Shown piece by piece: positions 1 through 8,681 of a stretch of DNA of 64,000 bases. The notes below the pieces were generated by a model. It saw nothing but the letters and a program-made list of their open reading frames with translations, made no database searches and was not told the origin of the DNA. The position numbers and the translations under genes are program-made. The stretch spans positions 248,001 to 312,000 of the forward strand of contig NZ_VDZU01000001.1 in NCBI RefSeq assembly GCF_007673525.1, read 5' to 3'. The DNA is from Fictibacillus phosphorivorans. GTDB lineage: Bacteria > Bacillota > Bacilli > Bacillales > Fictibacillaceae. Numbering within the stretch: the stretch's first letter is position 1; each line of letters begins with the position of its first letter.

Positions 1-396
1 GGAAACTCTCTCTGTCAGGTCGACACAGAATCCATAGACTTCAGAAACGGTTCCATCTTTATTGTAGATTGGACCGATCGCTGCTAAAAAGGGAATGCCG
101 TTCAATTCAGATTCGTACGTAAGGCTCTCTCCGTTTAGTGCTCTTTCGTACATTTCTTTTTTAAAGGCTGCCATTTCTTTCGGGAAGATGTCTTCGATTC
201 TCTTTTGCAGTACGTTTTCCCGCTTGAGGCCAAACAAGTCAAACAGTTCACCTTCGCTCTCGGTCATAATGAGCTCTCCATTATGCTTCATACATCGAAA
301 AGTCATGCTTTTTTGGCGTGACAGGCCAGTTGGGAATGGCGACGATCGCCACATGTCTTTTTCATTTTCCGTAATGGCCGATGCGTTATGGACCAT
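1..396 (-). CDS. PAS-domain protein, C-terminal part beyond the window
   Basis: An open frame of 132 codons runs from the ATG at 394-396 (reverse strand) to the window edge without a stop, so the gene is cut. A GGAGAGG ribosome binding site lies a few bases before the ATG. The visible protein reads like a PAS sensor fold: a segment with FDLFGLKRENVLQKRIEDIFP near residues 52-72 and a closing PAC-like segment (KDGTVSEVYGFCVDLTERV) near residues 112-130. PAS domains bind ligands or cofactors and usually feed a histidine kinase, diguanylate cyclase or sigma-54 activator domain. The output domain lies outside the window, so the function stays open. Confidence 0.75.
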   Translation of the reverse strand, partial: MVHNASAITENEKDMWRSSPFPTGLSRQKSMTFRCMKHNGELIMTESEGELFDLFGLKRENVLQKRIEDIFPKEMAAFKKEMYERALNGESLTYESELNGIPFLAAIGPIYNKDGTVSEVYGFCVDLTERVS

Positions 397-583
397 GCTT
401 GTTCCTCTCCTTTACGTACAGATTCACTTCCTTTTATATACGATATAAATCACATTATCCCTTCCTCTAAAGCGGTAAAGAGTTCCATTTTTTCATCTTC
501 TCAACAGCTTGTATGTTTTTTAGTCTTTTTAAAAGTAGACATGCATAGTCTGAAAGTATGATGGTTAAGGGAGTGGGAAGTAT

Positions 584-1135
584 TTGGCAACCATGGGAGA
601 ATGGATGACACTGTTATTTATGTCAGTTGCGCTAGGTATGGACGCTTTTTCGATCGGGCTAGGGATGGGGATGTTATCGCTTCGTATAAGACAAATTATG
701 AAAATAGGAATTACGATAGGAATCTTTCATATGCTCATGCCTCTTGCAGGAATGACGCTCGGCAAACAGATCTCAGTTCATTTTGGCGGTATAGCAGCTA
801 TCATAGGTGGAATTCTGCTTGTCATACTAGGTGTTACGATGATTCGGTCCTCTTTCTCAAATGATGATGAACCGTTCGTACAGCCGATCGGCATCGGGCT
901 CTTCGTCTTTGCGCTCAGCGCTTCTTTAGATAGTTTTTCAGTGGGATTATCACTAGGTATCTATGGAGCGAAAACCTGGCTCACGATTACGATGTTTGGT
1001 CTTATGAGCATGGTTTTAACGTGGGCTGGCTTGATCATGGGAAAAAAAGTACAGAAGTGGCTCGGCTCCTATGGTGAAGCGTTCGGCGGATGTATCCTGC
1101 TTGCTTTTGGGGTGAAGATTCTGTTTCCGTTCTAG
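584..1135 (+). CDS. mntP: MntP-type manganese efflux pump
   Basis: This is a 183-residue membrane protein made of six hydrophobic helices in two similar halves. Each half carries the family's acidic helix signature, MDAFSIGLGMG near residue 19 and LDSFSVGLSLG near residue 113. MntP exports Mn2+ across the cytoplasmic membrane. The start is the TTG at 584, because AAGGGAG at 567-573 is correctly spaced for it and too far from the ATG at 593. It corresponds to B. subtilis ywlD and lies just before ywlE, as in that genome. I saw no yybP-ykoY manganese riboswitch in the short leader. Confidence 0.9.
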   Translation: MATMGEWMTLLFMSVALGMDAFSIGLGMGMLSLRIRQIMKIGITIGIFHMLMPLAGMTLGKQISVHFGGIAAIIGGILLVILGVTMIRSSFSNDDEPFVQPIGIGLFVFALSASLDSFSVGLSLGIYGAKTWLTITMFGLMSMVLTWAGLIMGKKVQKWLGSYGEAFGGCILLAFGVKILFPF

Positions 1136-1160
1136 AAAAAAGCAGATGCTGCAAGAAAGA

Positions 1161-1359
1161 GTTGATTTCCGTTTCAGGTGCTCCCTTTCCGGGGGGCGTG
1201 CGGTGAGCCTCCTTATGCATTCTTAGTAGCATATTTGCTCCTGCGTCTACAAGAAATGCTACCAAGGTGAGCTTCCTCGTAGCATGCCTTGCGAGATGTT
1301 CATTCATGTAGAAGGCACGCTGATCCCCCTGGAGTATCGCACCTTACTCTCCAATCAAC
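1161..1359. repeat. Dispersed palindromic repeat, copy 0 (enlarged)
   Basis: The segment opens with GTTGATTTCCG and closes with CCAATCAAC, matching the ends of the copies at 32191-32318, 32462-32589 and 39061-39312. It also shares their CTTTCC..GGGG and CGGTGAGCC blocks. It is about 70 bp longer than the 128 bp core because of an internal insert. It fills much of the gap between mntP and ywlE. The small open frames across it are shadows of the repeat. Confidence 0.75.
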
Positions 1360-1504
1360 TTGTCAATGAAGTCAGTGGTACTGGCAGACAAAAGAAGTAA
1401 GAAACTCTCTATATTTTTTATTCACTAATCCGATGATATACTTACTAATAAGAGCGTTAACCTATAGGAAAATAGGGAAAGATAGAATATGAGGTGAATT
1501 CACC

Positions 1505-2113
1505 ATGAATGTTTTATTTATTTGTACAGGCAATACTTGTCGCAGTCCGATGGCTGAGGCCATTTTACGCAAAAAAGGAAAAGGTAAGTTCAACGTTAAA
1601 TCAGCTGGTGTTTTTGCTGGAAACGGTGCCGTGATGAGTTCGAACGCGACACAAGCTCTTTCGGAAAGAAGTATTAAAGAAAGTCATCAGTCACAAGGCG
1701 TGTCCGATTATTTGATCGAATGGGCAGATCTTATCTTAACGATGACCGAGAGCCATAAACATGCGCTCGTCGGACGATGGCCAGATGCGGTGAATAAGAC
1801 GTATACATTAAAAGAGTATGTTCTTGACGAAGATGAGCAGAAGAAGATTGAAGAGATCTATGAGCTCTACACAGAGATCGAGATGCTGAAGCTTCAATAC
1901 ATGTCAAAGGATTCTGCGGATGAAGAAGTGAGACAAGCGTTTGAAAGAGAAGTAAGACCGCTCGTTGAAAGAAGGATGAAATTAGAAAGTGAAGTACCTT
2001 CTCTAGACATTACAGATCCTTTCGGTGGACCGCTTCATCTTTATCAAGAAACAAGAGATGAAATTGAAGTCCTTATTGAAAAATTAATGAAAAAAGACGA
2101 TAGCAAGAAGTAG
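1505..2113 (+). CDS. ywlE: Protein-arginine phosphatase YwlE with a helical insertion
   Basis: The N-terminus carries the low-molecular-weight phosphatase loop CTGNTCRS with nucleophile Cys7, Arg13, and Thr11, the residue known in B. subtilis YwlE to favour phosphoarginine over phosphotyrosine. The general acid lies in DPFGG at Asp171. YwlE removes phosphate from arginine residues marked by McsB, opposing the ClpCP degradation tag. The family is normally about 150 residues. This protein has 202 because about 60 charged, helix-prone residues are inserted between LKEYV (to residue 106) and DPFGG. It lies in the ywlE-rpiB-ywlG cluster with AGGTGA as ribosome binding site. Confidence 0.9.
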   Translation: MNVLFICTGNTCRSPMAEAILRKKGKGKFNVKSAGVFAGNGAVMSSNATQALSERSIKESHQSQGVSDYLIEWADLILTMTESHKHALVGRWPDAVNKTYTLKEYVLDEDEQKKIEEIYELYTEIEMLKLQYMSKDSADEEVRQAFEREVRPLVERRMKLESEVPSLDITDPFGGPLHLYQETRDEIEVLIEKLMKKDDSKK

Positions 2114-2221
2114 TAAGACAAAATGAGGTAAGGCTGTCCTAAATTGCCTAGGAGTGACATTGAATAGGGAGTGGGGACAGCATATAATGAAAAAAAGTAT
2201 GAGAGAGCAGGTGCACACAAC

Positions 2222-2662
2222 ATGAAAGTAGCAATTGGATCAGATCACGCCGGAGTTGAATTAAGAAAAGAAATAATCAGCATGATTGAAGAGCTGGGTA
2301 TGCAAGTGGAGGATGTCGGCTGTGAATGCGACACGTCTGTAGACTATCCAGACTATGCGATTCCTGTAGCAGAAAAAGTAGCCAACGGTGAAGCTGATCG
2401 CGGAATTCTAATCTGCGGAACGGGCATTGGAATGAGCATTGCAGCGAACAAAGTTAAAGGAATCCGCTGTGCGCTTGTTCATGATCTATTCAGCGCAAAA
2501 GCTACAAGACAGCATAATGACAGCAATGTACTTGCAATGGGTGAACGTGTCATCGGGCCGGGTCTCGCACTCGAAATCGCTAAAGTATGGCTGACGACAG
2601 AATATGAAGGCGGACGTCACGGTCGCCGTGTAGATAAAATCTCTCAATATGAAGGCCAATAG
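2222..2662 (+). CDS. rpiB: Ribose 5-phosphate isomerase B
   Basis: This 146-residue protein begins MKVAIGSDHAG and carries CGTGIGMSIAANK with the catalytic Cys65, then RCALVHD and the ARQHND-like loop, all marks of the RpiB/LacAB family. It interconverts ribose 5-phosphate and ribulose 5-phosphate in the non-oxidative pentose phosphate pathway. An upstream in-frame GTG at 2171 would add 17 residues unlike the family. The ATG at 2222, with AGCAGGTG 8 bases upstream, is preferred. It corresponds to B. subtilis ywlF and lies between ywlE and ywlG. Confidence 0.93.
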   Translation: MKVAIGSDHAGVELRKEIISMIEELGMQVEDVGCECDTSVDYPDYAIPVAEKVANGEADRGILICGTGIGMSIAANKVKGIRCALVHDLFSAKATRQHNDSNVLAMGERVIGPGLALEIAKVWLTTEYEGGRHGRRVDKISQYEGQ

Positions 2663-2704
2663 CCATAAAGCTATAAACCTATAAAATGAAGGGAAGACCA
2701 TCTC

Positions 2705-3277
2705 ATGAGCGATGAGCTCCAACAAATTCAAGACCAAGTCCTGAATGTTTTGCAAGATCTGCAAAAGCATGCACAATTAAGACCGTCACAATTATTAGTA
2801 GTAGGCGCAAGCACGAGCGAAGTAATTGGTGAACGAATTGGCACATCAGGCACGATGGATACTGCGGGTGCACTTTACCGAGGTATCGTAGCGTTTCAAG
2901 AAGAAACTGGCGTAGCACTTGCCGTGCAATGCTGTGAACACTTGAACCGTGCGCTTGTCATCGAGCGCGAAGAAGCTGAACGACGAGGCTATGAAGAAGT
3001 GCGGGTCGTTCCAGCACGATCAGCTGGAGGTGCTTTGGCAACACATGCCTACCACCATATGAATGAACCCGTGATCGTTGAATATATAAAAGCCGACGCA
3101 GGCATCGACATCGGTGACACCTTTATCGGTATGCACTTGAAGCATGTGGCCGTACCAGTTCGCAGTGAAGTGAAAAAGGTCGGCGCCGCACACGTGACGT
3201 TGGCGAAGACACGTCCGAAGTTAATCGGCGGCGAACGTGCAGTGTATCCGAGTAAAGAAGACATACGTTGTTTTTAA
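2705..3277 (+). CDS. ywlG: YwlG family protein (UPF0340, TIGR01440)
   Basis: The 190-residue protein matches the conserved YwlG family: [19 protein letters not shown] near the N-terminus, the [12 protein letters not shown] block, [15 protein letters not shown], and [12 protein letters not shown] near the C-terminus. No biochemical function is firmly assigned to the family. It is found mostly in Firmicutes, usually beside rpiB, as here. A clear hairpin terminator follows the stop, closing the ywlE-rpiB-ywlG group. Confidence 0.88.
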   Translation: MSDELQQIQDQVLNVLQDLQKHAQLRPSQLLVVGASTSEVIGERIGTSGTMDTAGALYRGIVAFQEETGVALAVQCCEHLNRALVIEREEAERRGYEEVRVVPARSAGGALATHAYHHMNEPVIVEYIKADAGIDIGDTFIGMHLKHVAVPVRSEVKKVGAAHVTLAKTRPKLIGGERAVYPSKEDIRCF

Positions 3278-3284
3278 TTCGTGG

Positions 3285-3312
3285 AAAGCCCTCTTGTTGA
3301 GGGCTTTTTTTG
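3285..3312 (+). terminator. Terminator after ywlG
   Basis: AGCCCTC-TTGTT-GAGGGCT forms a 7 bp stem followed by seven T residues, a typical intrinsic terminator. Confidence 0.9.
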
Positions 3313-3351
3313 TTGTGGTGTGCCTTGCAACCGTGAAGGGTTGTCGTAACG

Positions 3352-3480
3352 TGTCGAGGATTGTAGACTCGTCGATAAACCGCCAAAATTTGTGGATTCA
3401 GAGGCAAAACTCGTGGATAAAACACCCAAACTTGTGGATTCCAAGCTGAAACTCGTGGATTCACCGCCACTTTGTGTGGG
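3352..3480. repeat. 21-bp tandem array, GTGGAT type (array 1)
   Basis: Units start at 3369, 3390, 3411, 3432 and 3453, exactly 21 bp apart, with a partial sixth at 3474. Each unit starts TCG or TTG followed by TGGAT and ends in a run like CAAAAC. TCG and TTG units alternate. The array is preceded by TGTCGAGGATTG, which also precedes arrays 4 and 5. It starts 40 bp after the ywlG terminator, between convergent genes. The frames that can be read across it encode heptads and are not credible proteins. Confidence 0.85.
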
Positions 3481-3544
3481 ATTACGGTTAACAAGCCCCT
3501 GTTAAGCGGCTTCTTGGCACTCGCCAAGCTCCCGATCTTTCTAC

Positions 3545-4009
3545 TCAATGTTCAATCTCGTAATGAATCCACTCTGAATTGATGTTTTTTCCGCCCATCT
3601 TCTTATAAAGAGCTTGAGCAGACGTGTTATCAATCGCGGTTTGCCAAGTCATGTACGCGTAGCCTTCATTTTTCGTGTATTCCAGAACATGCAGAAACAG
3701 CTTCTCTCCTAAACCAGCGCCACGAAGATCAGCATCTACAAAAAGATCATTCAATATGGCGATTTTCTGCAAACGAGTCGTGCTGAACGAAAAGTAGAGT
3801 GTTGCGAATCCTGCTAATCTGCCATCTTCTGTTTCAGCAACAAACTGAGTCCCTGCTTCATCTGAAGAAAGCAGATGCTTGATATGATCATCCAACTTTG
3901 ATCCCTCAGGAGTTTTTCCTTTATAAAAATCAACAATGTAACGATGCATCAGACCCTTCAACTGTTCCAAATCATCTACTATAACAGGGCGAACTCTAAA
4001 ACTAGCCAT
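3545..4009 (-). CDS. GNAT family N-acetyltransferase
   Basis: The 154-residue protein has the GNAT fold order: an N-terminal VRPVIVDDLEQLK strand-helix, then LNDLFVDADLRGAGLGEKL, where RGAGLG is the acetyl-CoA pyrophosphate-binding loop of motif A, and a C-terminal NTSAQALYKKMG segment (motif B). It should transfer an acyl group from acyl-CoA to a small amine or peptide; the substrate cannot be read from sequence. GAGGAG precedes the start. It stands alone, convergent with ywlG and divergent from gntK. Confidence 0.85.
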   Translation of the reverse strand: MASFRVRPVIVDDLEQLKGLMHRYIVDFYKGKTPEGSKLDDHIKHLLSSDEAGTQFVAETEDGRLAGFATLYFSFSTTRLQKIAILNDLFVDADLRGAGLGEKLFLHVLEYTKNEGYAYMTWQTAIDNTSAQALYKKMGGKNINSEWIHYEIEH

Positions 4010-4187
4010 CGTTATTCATCTCCTCTAATCTGGTTTCCTTAACAAAGGAAGCATTCATTTTACATCTATATTAAGTGATTCTTTCTGGTCTGAATAGTAT
4101 GATAAAAAAGGCGATGTAGAATCATGTGTTGTTATGGAAGGGCATACTAGAGCTGCTTCCTTTTTTATGTGAAAGGAGAAAGTGATC

Positions 4188-5726
4188 TTGAGGAATTATG
4201 CGATCGGAATAGATATTGGTACAACGAGTACGAAAGTTGTTCTTTTTGATGAAAAAGGGGCGGCTGTCGCTCATCACTCGAAAAACTACCCGTTGCTGTC
4301 GGAAGAGCCAGGGGCTGCCGAACAGAAGCCGGATGAAATTTATGAAGCAGTAAATGAATCGCTAAGAGAAACGGTGCGAAAAAGTGGAGATCTAGCAGAT
4401 AGAATTGGTTTTATTTCTTTTAGCACAGCTATGCATTCTATGATTGCAGTGGACTCAGAAGGAACGCCACTAACGAACAGCATCACTTGGGCAGATATCC
4501 GGAGTGAACCGTACGTAGCAGCTTTTAAATCAGATTATAGTGAAACTGCGCTGGAACTTTATAAACGGACAGGTGTCCCTTTGCATCCCATGACACCACT
4601 TTTTAAATTGCAGTGGTTAAAAAACGAACATCCTGCTATTTTTCAGAGAGCAGAAAAGTTTGTTGGCATTAAAGATTACATACTGTTTCGCTGGTTTGGT
4701 GAGTGGCAAACGGATCATGCATCCGCGGCAGCAACAGGTCTTTGGAACATTCATACTAAAGAGTGGGATGAAGAAGCGTTGAAACTTGCGGATGTCACAC
4801 CAGAAAAACTCCCAGACCTTCAGCTCACCACCTTTTATTGGGAGAACCTGTCTGACATTCTGGCGAAGAAATCAGATCTGGATTCCTCTGTAAAAGTGGT
4901 GATCGGTGCAACGGATGGTCCGTTGTCTAACCTTGGTGTCGGCGCGATCTCACCTGGAGATATTGCAGTAACGATTGGTACGAGCGGTGCGATTCGAACC
5001 ACTTCAGCGACACCGATACTTGATACAGATGGTCGCACGTTCTGTTATCCGCTCACGGAAAATCATTGGGTGTCAGGTGGACCGGTTAACAACGGCGGAA
5101 TCGCGTTTCAATGGATTCATGATACTTTGCAAAAAGAGGATAATAGTGCGGCTTATGAAAAGCTGTCTAAAGATGCCGAACAGATCCAGCCTGGTGCAGA
5201 GGGCTTAATCTTTCTGCCTTATCTAACTGGAGAACGAGCACCATTATGGGATGCGCAGGCAAAAGCATCGTTTATTGGCCTAACACTTCGCCACAATCAC
5301 AACCATATGGTGCGCGCAGTGCTCGAAGGATCGATTCTTAACCTGTTTAGTGTTTACTCTCTCATCAAGAGCCAAGTGGGGAACAGAGAAGTGAAGATAT
5401 TTGCAACTGGTGGCTTTACGAACTCGCTTCTTTGGAAACAGATCTTAGCAGATATTTTTCAGACGAAAGTGAGTATACCTGAACATACGGAGAGTTCATG
5501 CTTAGGAGCGGTCTTGCTCGGCCGATACGCGATCGGTGAAACTGATACGCTAGAAGAGGCGCCTGTTGAGACGAAGCAATACGAAAAAATCACGCCTAAT
5601 CCTGATCATCAGCCAATCTACGATGAGCTGTTTCACCTATATCAGTCTCTATCTAACACGATGCAATCGCAATATAAGGCCATTCATGATTTTCAAAATA
5701 AGCATAAAAAAGAGAGCGGGAAATAA
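4188..5726 (+). CDS. gntK: Gluconokinase (FGGY family)
   Basis: This 512-residue sugar kinase has the FGGY ATP-binding start GIDIGTTSTKVVLFD, the TDGPLSNLGVGA block, and the C-terminal LTGERAPLWD and ATGGFTNSLLWKQI motifs typical of gluconate kinases. It phosphorylates gluconate to 6-phosphogluconate, feeding the pentose phosphate pathway. AAAGGAG at 4172-4178 is 9 bases from the TTG at 4188 and only 3 from the GTG at 4182, so the TTG start is chosen. The usual gnt partners (regulator GntR, permease GntP, dehydrogenase GntZ) are absent here, so the gene is an orphan. A related xylulose or other FGGY kinase is less likely. Confidence 0.85.
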   Translation: MRNYAIGIDIGTTSTKVVLFDEKGAAVAHHSKNYPLLSEEPGAAEQKPDEIYEAVNESLRETVRKSGDLADRIGFISFSTAMHSMIAVDSEGTPLTNSITWADIRSEPYVAAFKSDYSETALELYKRTGVPLHPMTPLFKLQWLKNEHPAIFQRAEKFVGIKDYILFRWFGEWQTDHASAAATGLWNIHTKEWDEEALKLADVTPEKLPDLQLTTFYWENLSDILAKKSDLDSSVKVVIGATDGPLSNLGVGAISPGDIAVTIGTSGAIRTTSATPILDTDGRTFCYPLTENHWVSGGPVNNGGIAFQWIHDTLQKEDNSAAYEKLSKDAEQIQPGAEGLIFLPYLTGERAPLWDAQAKASFIGLTLRHNHNHMVRAVLEGSILNLFSVYSLIKSQVGNREVKIFATGGFTNSLLWKQILADIFQTKVSIPEHTESSCLGAVLLGRYAIGETDTLEEAPVETKQYEKITPNPDHQPIYDELFHLYQSLSNTMQSQYKAIHDFQNKHKKESGK

Positions 5727-5741
5727 TTCCGCTCTTTGTTT
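5709..5741. terminator. Bidirectional terminator between gntK and a lipoprotein gene
   Basis: GAGCGGAATTATTTCCCGCTC-type inverted repeat (AGAGCGGGAA-ATAA-TTCCGCTCT) with a T-rich tail on the + strand and an A-rich lead on the other side. It overlaps the gntK stop and serves two convergent genes. Confidence 0.8.
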
Positions 5742-5742
5742 C

Positions 5743-6198
5743 TTAGTTGATATAAGTGGCGTTGATCAGCGGAAGGCCAGTCTTAGCATCCTTACCTGTT
5801 TTAACGTTGCCGAATACTGTGACCTCGGTACCTTTTTCATAACCGCTGCCCATCGTAAAGTTCATCACTCTAAACTTAGTTTCTCCAACTTGGAACTCAA
5901 AGCTTGAGCCCATTCCTTTTTCGTTATCCGTTAAAACTTTTCCAGTCGCCTTAACAATTTTTTCTTCGTACGCTTTTGGGTCTGCTTCAAGCGCTTTTGG
6001 ATCTAACTGAACGGCTTTTTCTTCCATGTTCTTAATGATCTCAGCTTGTTGACCAGCCAGATCATCCGTTGTGCTTTGATCTTCGTTATCTCGTGTTTCT
6101 ACTTTTTCCTTTGCTTCAGGCTTTGCCTTTTCTTCGCTGCAGCCAGCCAAAGCTAGTACAAGAATAAGGAGACTCGCTCCAAACCACTTTTTCATCAT
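5743..6198 (-). CDS. Lipoprotein with an OB-fold-like domain
   Basis: The 151-residue product starts MMKKWFGASLLILVLALAGC, a lipoprotein signal with lipobox LALAGC, followed by a charged linker to about residue 60. The C-terminal 90 residues (KIVKATGKVL, FEFQVGETKFRV, GTEVTVFGNV) resemble the small beta-barrel tRNA_anti-like/OB domains of other Bacillus lipoproteins. It should be anchored on the outer face of the membrane. No specific role is known to me. It is a single gene, convergent with gntK. Confidence 0.75.
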   Translation of the reverse strand: MMKKWFGASLLILVLALAGCSEEKAKPEAKEKVETRDNEDQSTTDDLAGQQAEIIKNMEEKAVQLDPKALEADPKAYEEKIVKATGKVLTDNEKGMGSSFEFQVGETKFRVMNFTMGSGYEKGTEVTVFGNVKTGKDAKTGLPLINATYIN

Positions 6199-6386
6199 GT
6201 TGATAACACCCCTTATAAATAGCTCTCTCTCTATTATGTATCATCATACCATGTTCATTCCTATTAAATAAAATGAATTTTCACACTTGTGCATTTCCTC
6301 TTACAACTTAAAGCTTTAACGTGTAAGATAGAGGGGTATGTTACAATCATAATCATTTTTTCACATAAGGTAAGGGGGAAGCGAAA

Positions 6387-7622
6387 TTGAACCATTTGAA
6401 AACAGCTGATCAAGAAGTTTACCAATCCATCATGGATGAATTGCACCGCCAGCGTACGAAAATTGAATTGATTGCTTCTGAAAACTTTGTAAGTCAAGCC
6501 GTAATGGAAGCACAAGGTTCTGTACTTACGAATAAATATGCAGAAGGCTACCCGTCCAAACGCTATTATGGCGGATGTGAACACGTGGATGTTGTTGAGA
6601 ATCTAGCAAGAGACCGCGCGAAGGAAATCTTCGGTGCCGAACACGCTAACGTTCAACCTCACTCAGGTGCACAAGCAAACATGGCTGTATACTTTACGAT
6701 CCTCGAGCAAGGCGACACTGTTCTTGGTATGAACCTTTCTCATGGCGGTCACTTAACACACGGAAGTGCTGTTAACTTTTCTGGCATTCAATATAACTTT
6801 GTGGAATACGGCGTAGATGCGGAGAAGAATGTTATCGATTATGAAGATGTTCGTCAAAAAGCACTAGAGCACCGTCCGAAGCTTATCGTAGCTGGAGCGA
6901 GCGCGTATCCGCGTGCGATTGATTTTGCAAAGTTCCGCGAAATCGCTGATGAAGTTGAAGCTTACCTAATGGTGGATATGGCCCACATTGCAGGTCTTGT
7001 TGCAGCAGGCCTTCACCAAAATCCAGTTCCTTATGCAGATTTTGTAACAACGACTACACATAAAACACTTCGCGGCCCTCGTGGCGGTATGATTCTTTGT
7101 AAAGAAGAGTTCGCGAAAAAAATTGATAAATCAATCTTCCCAGGCATCCAAGGCGGGCCTTTGATGCACGTTATCGCAGCAAAAGCAGTATCGTTCGGTG
7201 AAGTATTAACAGATGAGTTCAAGAGCTACGCAGAGCAGATCGTGAAGAACGCGAAGCGCTTAGCAGAATCTTTGAAAAAAGAAGGCATTACTCTTGTTTC
7301 TGATGGTACGGACAATCACTTGATTCTGATCAATGTGAGTGAGCTTGCGCTAACAGGTAAAGTGGCTGAAAAAGCATTAGATGATATCGGAATCACTGTA
7401 AACAAGAACACGATTCCGTTTGATAAAGAAAGTCCATTCGTAACGAGCGGTATTCGCATAGGAACAGCTGCGGTCACTTCACGTGGTTTTGTTGAAGAAG
7501 ATATGGACGAGATCGCTTCAATCATGGCGTCCGTGTTAAAAAACATAGAGGACGAATCGGTGTTGAAAGATGCTGAGACACGCGTTGAGAAGCTTGCAGG
7601 TAAATATAAGTTGTACGAATAA
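6387..7622 (+). CDS. glyA: Serine hydroxymethyltransferase
   Basis: The 411-residue protein is full length for bacterial SHMT. It has the [11 protein letters not shown] start, [15 protein letters not shown], and the PLP lysine in [13 protein letters not shown] (Lys226). It converts serine and tetrahydrofolate to glycine and 5,10-methylene-tetrahydrofolate in the cytoplasm, the main one-carbon source. The start is TTG at 6387 with AAGGGGG 7 bases upstream. It keeps the B. subtilis position before upp, although accessory genes now separate the two. I could not identify a convincing PurR box by eye. Confidence 0.95.
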   Translation: MNHLKTADQEVYQSIMDELHRQRTKIELIASENFVSQAVMEAQGSVLTNKYAEGYPSKRYYGGCEHVDVVENLARDRAKEIFGAEHANVQPHSGAQANMAVYFTILEQGDTVLGMNLSHGGHLTHGSAVNFSGIQYNFVEYGVDAEKNVIDYEDVRQKALEHRPKLIVAGASAYPRAIDFAKFREIADEVEAYLMVDMAHIAGLVAAGLHQNPVPYADFVTTTTHKTLRGPRGGMILCKEEFAKKIDKSIFPGIQGGPLMHVIAAKAVSFGEVLTDEFKSYAEQIVKNAKRLAESLKKEGITLVSDGTDNHLILINVSELALTGKVAEKALDDIGITVNKNTIPFDKESPFVTSGIRIGTAAVTSRGFVEEDMDEIASIMASVLKNIEDESVLKDAETRVEKLAGKYKLYE

Positions 7623-7639
7623 AATAGATATTACGAAGA

Positions 7640-7668
7640 CCCTTCTGCACACAGCAGAGGGGTTTTTT
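7640..7668 (+). terminator. Terminator after glyA
   Basis: A 9 bp stem, CCCTTCTGC with GCAGAGGGG, around a 5-base loop, followed by six T residues. Confidence 0.9.
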
Positions 7669-7763
7669 CTGTTTTTTTTAACATGATTTTGTCCGGTTAG
7701 AAATAAGATGAAACTATTCTCAGTCATCCTCGTATTGTAAAATTAAGGTAAAGGAGTGATAAC

Positions 7764-8681
7764 GTGGAAGACGTAATCATAGTACGCTCACTTATGAAAT
7801 CCTACGGAACGAAAAAAGCAGTAAACAATCTTTCTTTTTCTGTTAAAAAGGGTGAAATATTCGGCATCATCGGACCAAATGGAGCCGGTAAAACGACCAC
7901 GATCGAGATCATGGAAGGTCTTCGGAAAAAGGATAGCGGCGAGGTCTCTATTTTAGGCATGAACCCGGAAAAAGATCGGAAGGTGTTGAACCACCGAATT
8001 GGTGTTCAGTTTCAGGCAACTTCTATCCAAAAGAAAATGAAAGTAAAAGAAGCATTGAAATTGTTTGCAGCGATCTACAACAAAGAAAATACGAGTGATG
8101 AGATGCTAAAACTGCTAGGGTTAGAGGAGAAGATGGATACATACTTTGATGACCTATCTGGTGGCCAAAAGCAGAGATTAACTTTAGCACTTGCTACTTT
8201 ACATGAGCCTGAGATCATCTTTTTAGACGAGCCAAGCATGGGGCTCGATCCGCATGCAAGGCGAGAGATGTGGAACATTATTCGTTCGCTGCGAGATAAT
8301 GGTACTACGATTGTTGTAACCACGCATTACATGGAAGAAGCAGAAAAGCTATGTGACAGAGTCGCGATGATCTATAACGGAGAACTTCGTGCATTAGATG
8401 AACCGAGCCGATTGGTAGAAGATATCTCTGCTCACTTCATCAGCTTCCGAAGTCCAGATTTTCCTGTCGCTCAGCTTCATCAGATGTCCGGTGTTATCAA
8501 AGTGGAACATGATGAAGAGCTAGATGCGTTCAAACTTTACACCGAGAATCTTCAATCTTGTTCTTATCTCCTTTTTAAGATTGCACAGGAAGAAAATTAC
8601 CATATCTCCGATTACAAATTTGAACGAGGTACGCTCGATGACTTGTTTGTTCATTACCTACAAGGAGGGGCATCCGCATGA
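7764..8681 (+). CDS. ABC transporter ATP-binding protein (exporter type)
   Basis: This 305-residue ATPase has Walker A GPNGAGKTT near residue 37, the signature LSGGQKQR near residue 132, Walker B IIFLDEPS near residue 152, and the switch histidine in TTHYMEEAEKLCD. A C-terminal region of about 90 residues follows, as in CcmA/DrrA-like exporter ATPases with DUF4162. It energises the permease encoded next, with a 4-base ATGA overlap. The start is GTG at 7764 with an AAAGGAG site. The substrate is unknown; drug, lipid or peptide export are the usual roles. Confidence 0.9.
   Translation: MEDVIIVRSLMKSYGTKKAVNNLSFSVKKGEIFGIIGPNGAGKTTTIEIMEGLRKKDSGEVSILGMNPEKDRKVLNHRIGVQFQATSIQKKMKVKEALKLFAAIYNKENTSDEMLKLLGLEEKMDTYFDDLSGGQKQRLTLALATLHEPEIIFLDEPSMGLDPHARREMWNIIRSLRDNGTTIVVTTHYMEEAEKLCDRVAMIYNGELRALDEPSRLVEDISAHFISFRSPDFPVAQLHQMSGVIKVEHDEELDAFKLYTENLQSCSYLLFKIAQEENYHISDYKFERGTLDDLFVHYLQGGASA

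Noticed and set aside
397..583. yybP-ykoY manganese riboswitch before mntP
   Set aside because: The leader is short and I could not find the conserved riboswitch blocks.
1035..1307. Reverse-strand 90-codon frame
   Set aside because: It spans the end of mntP and the repeat copy 0 and has no family pattern.
3352..3480. CRISPR array
   Set aside because: Units are only 21 bp, degenerate and without alternating unique spacers, and no cas genes are present in the window.
3123..3548. Reverse-strand 141-codon frame across the end of ywlG
   Set aside because: It overlaps ywlG and array 1; its WNPQVWVFYPR-like heptads come from the 21-bp repeat.
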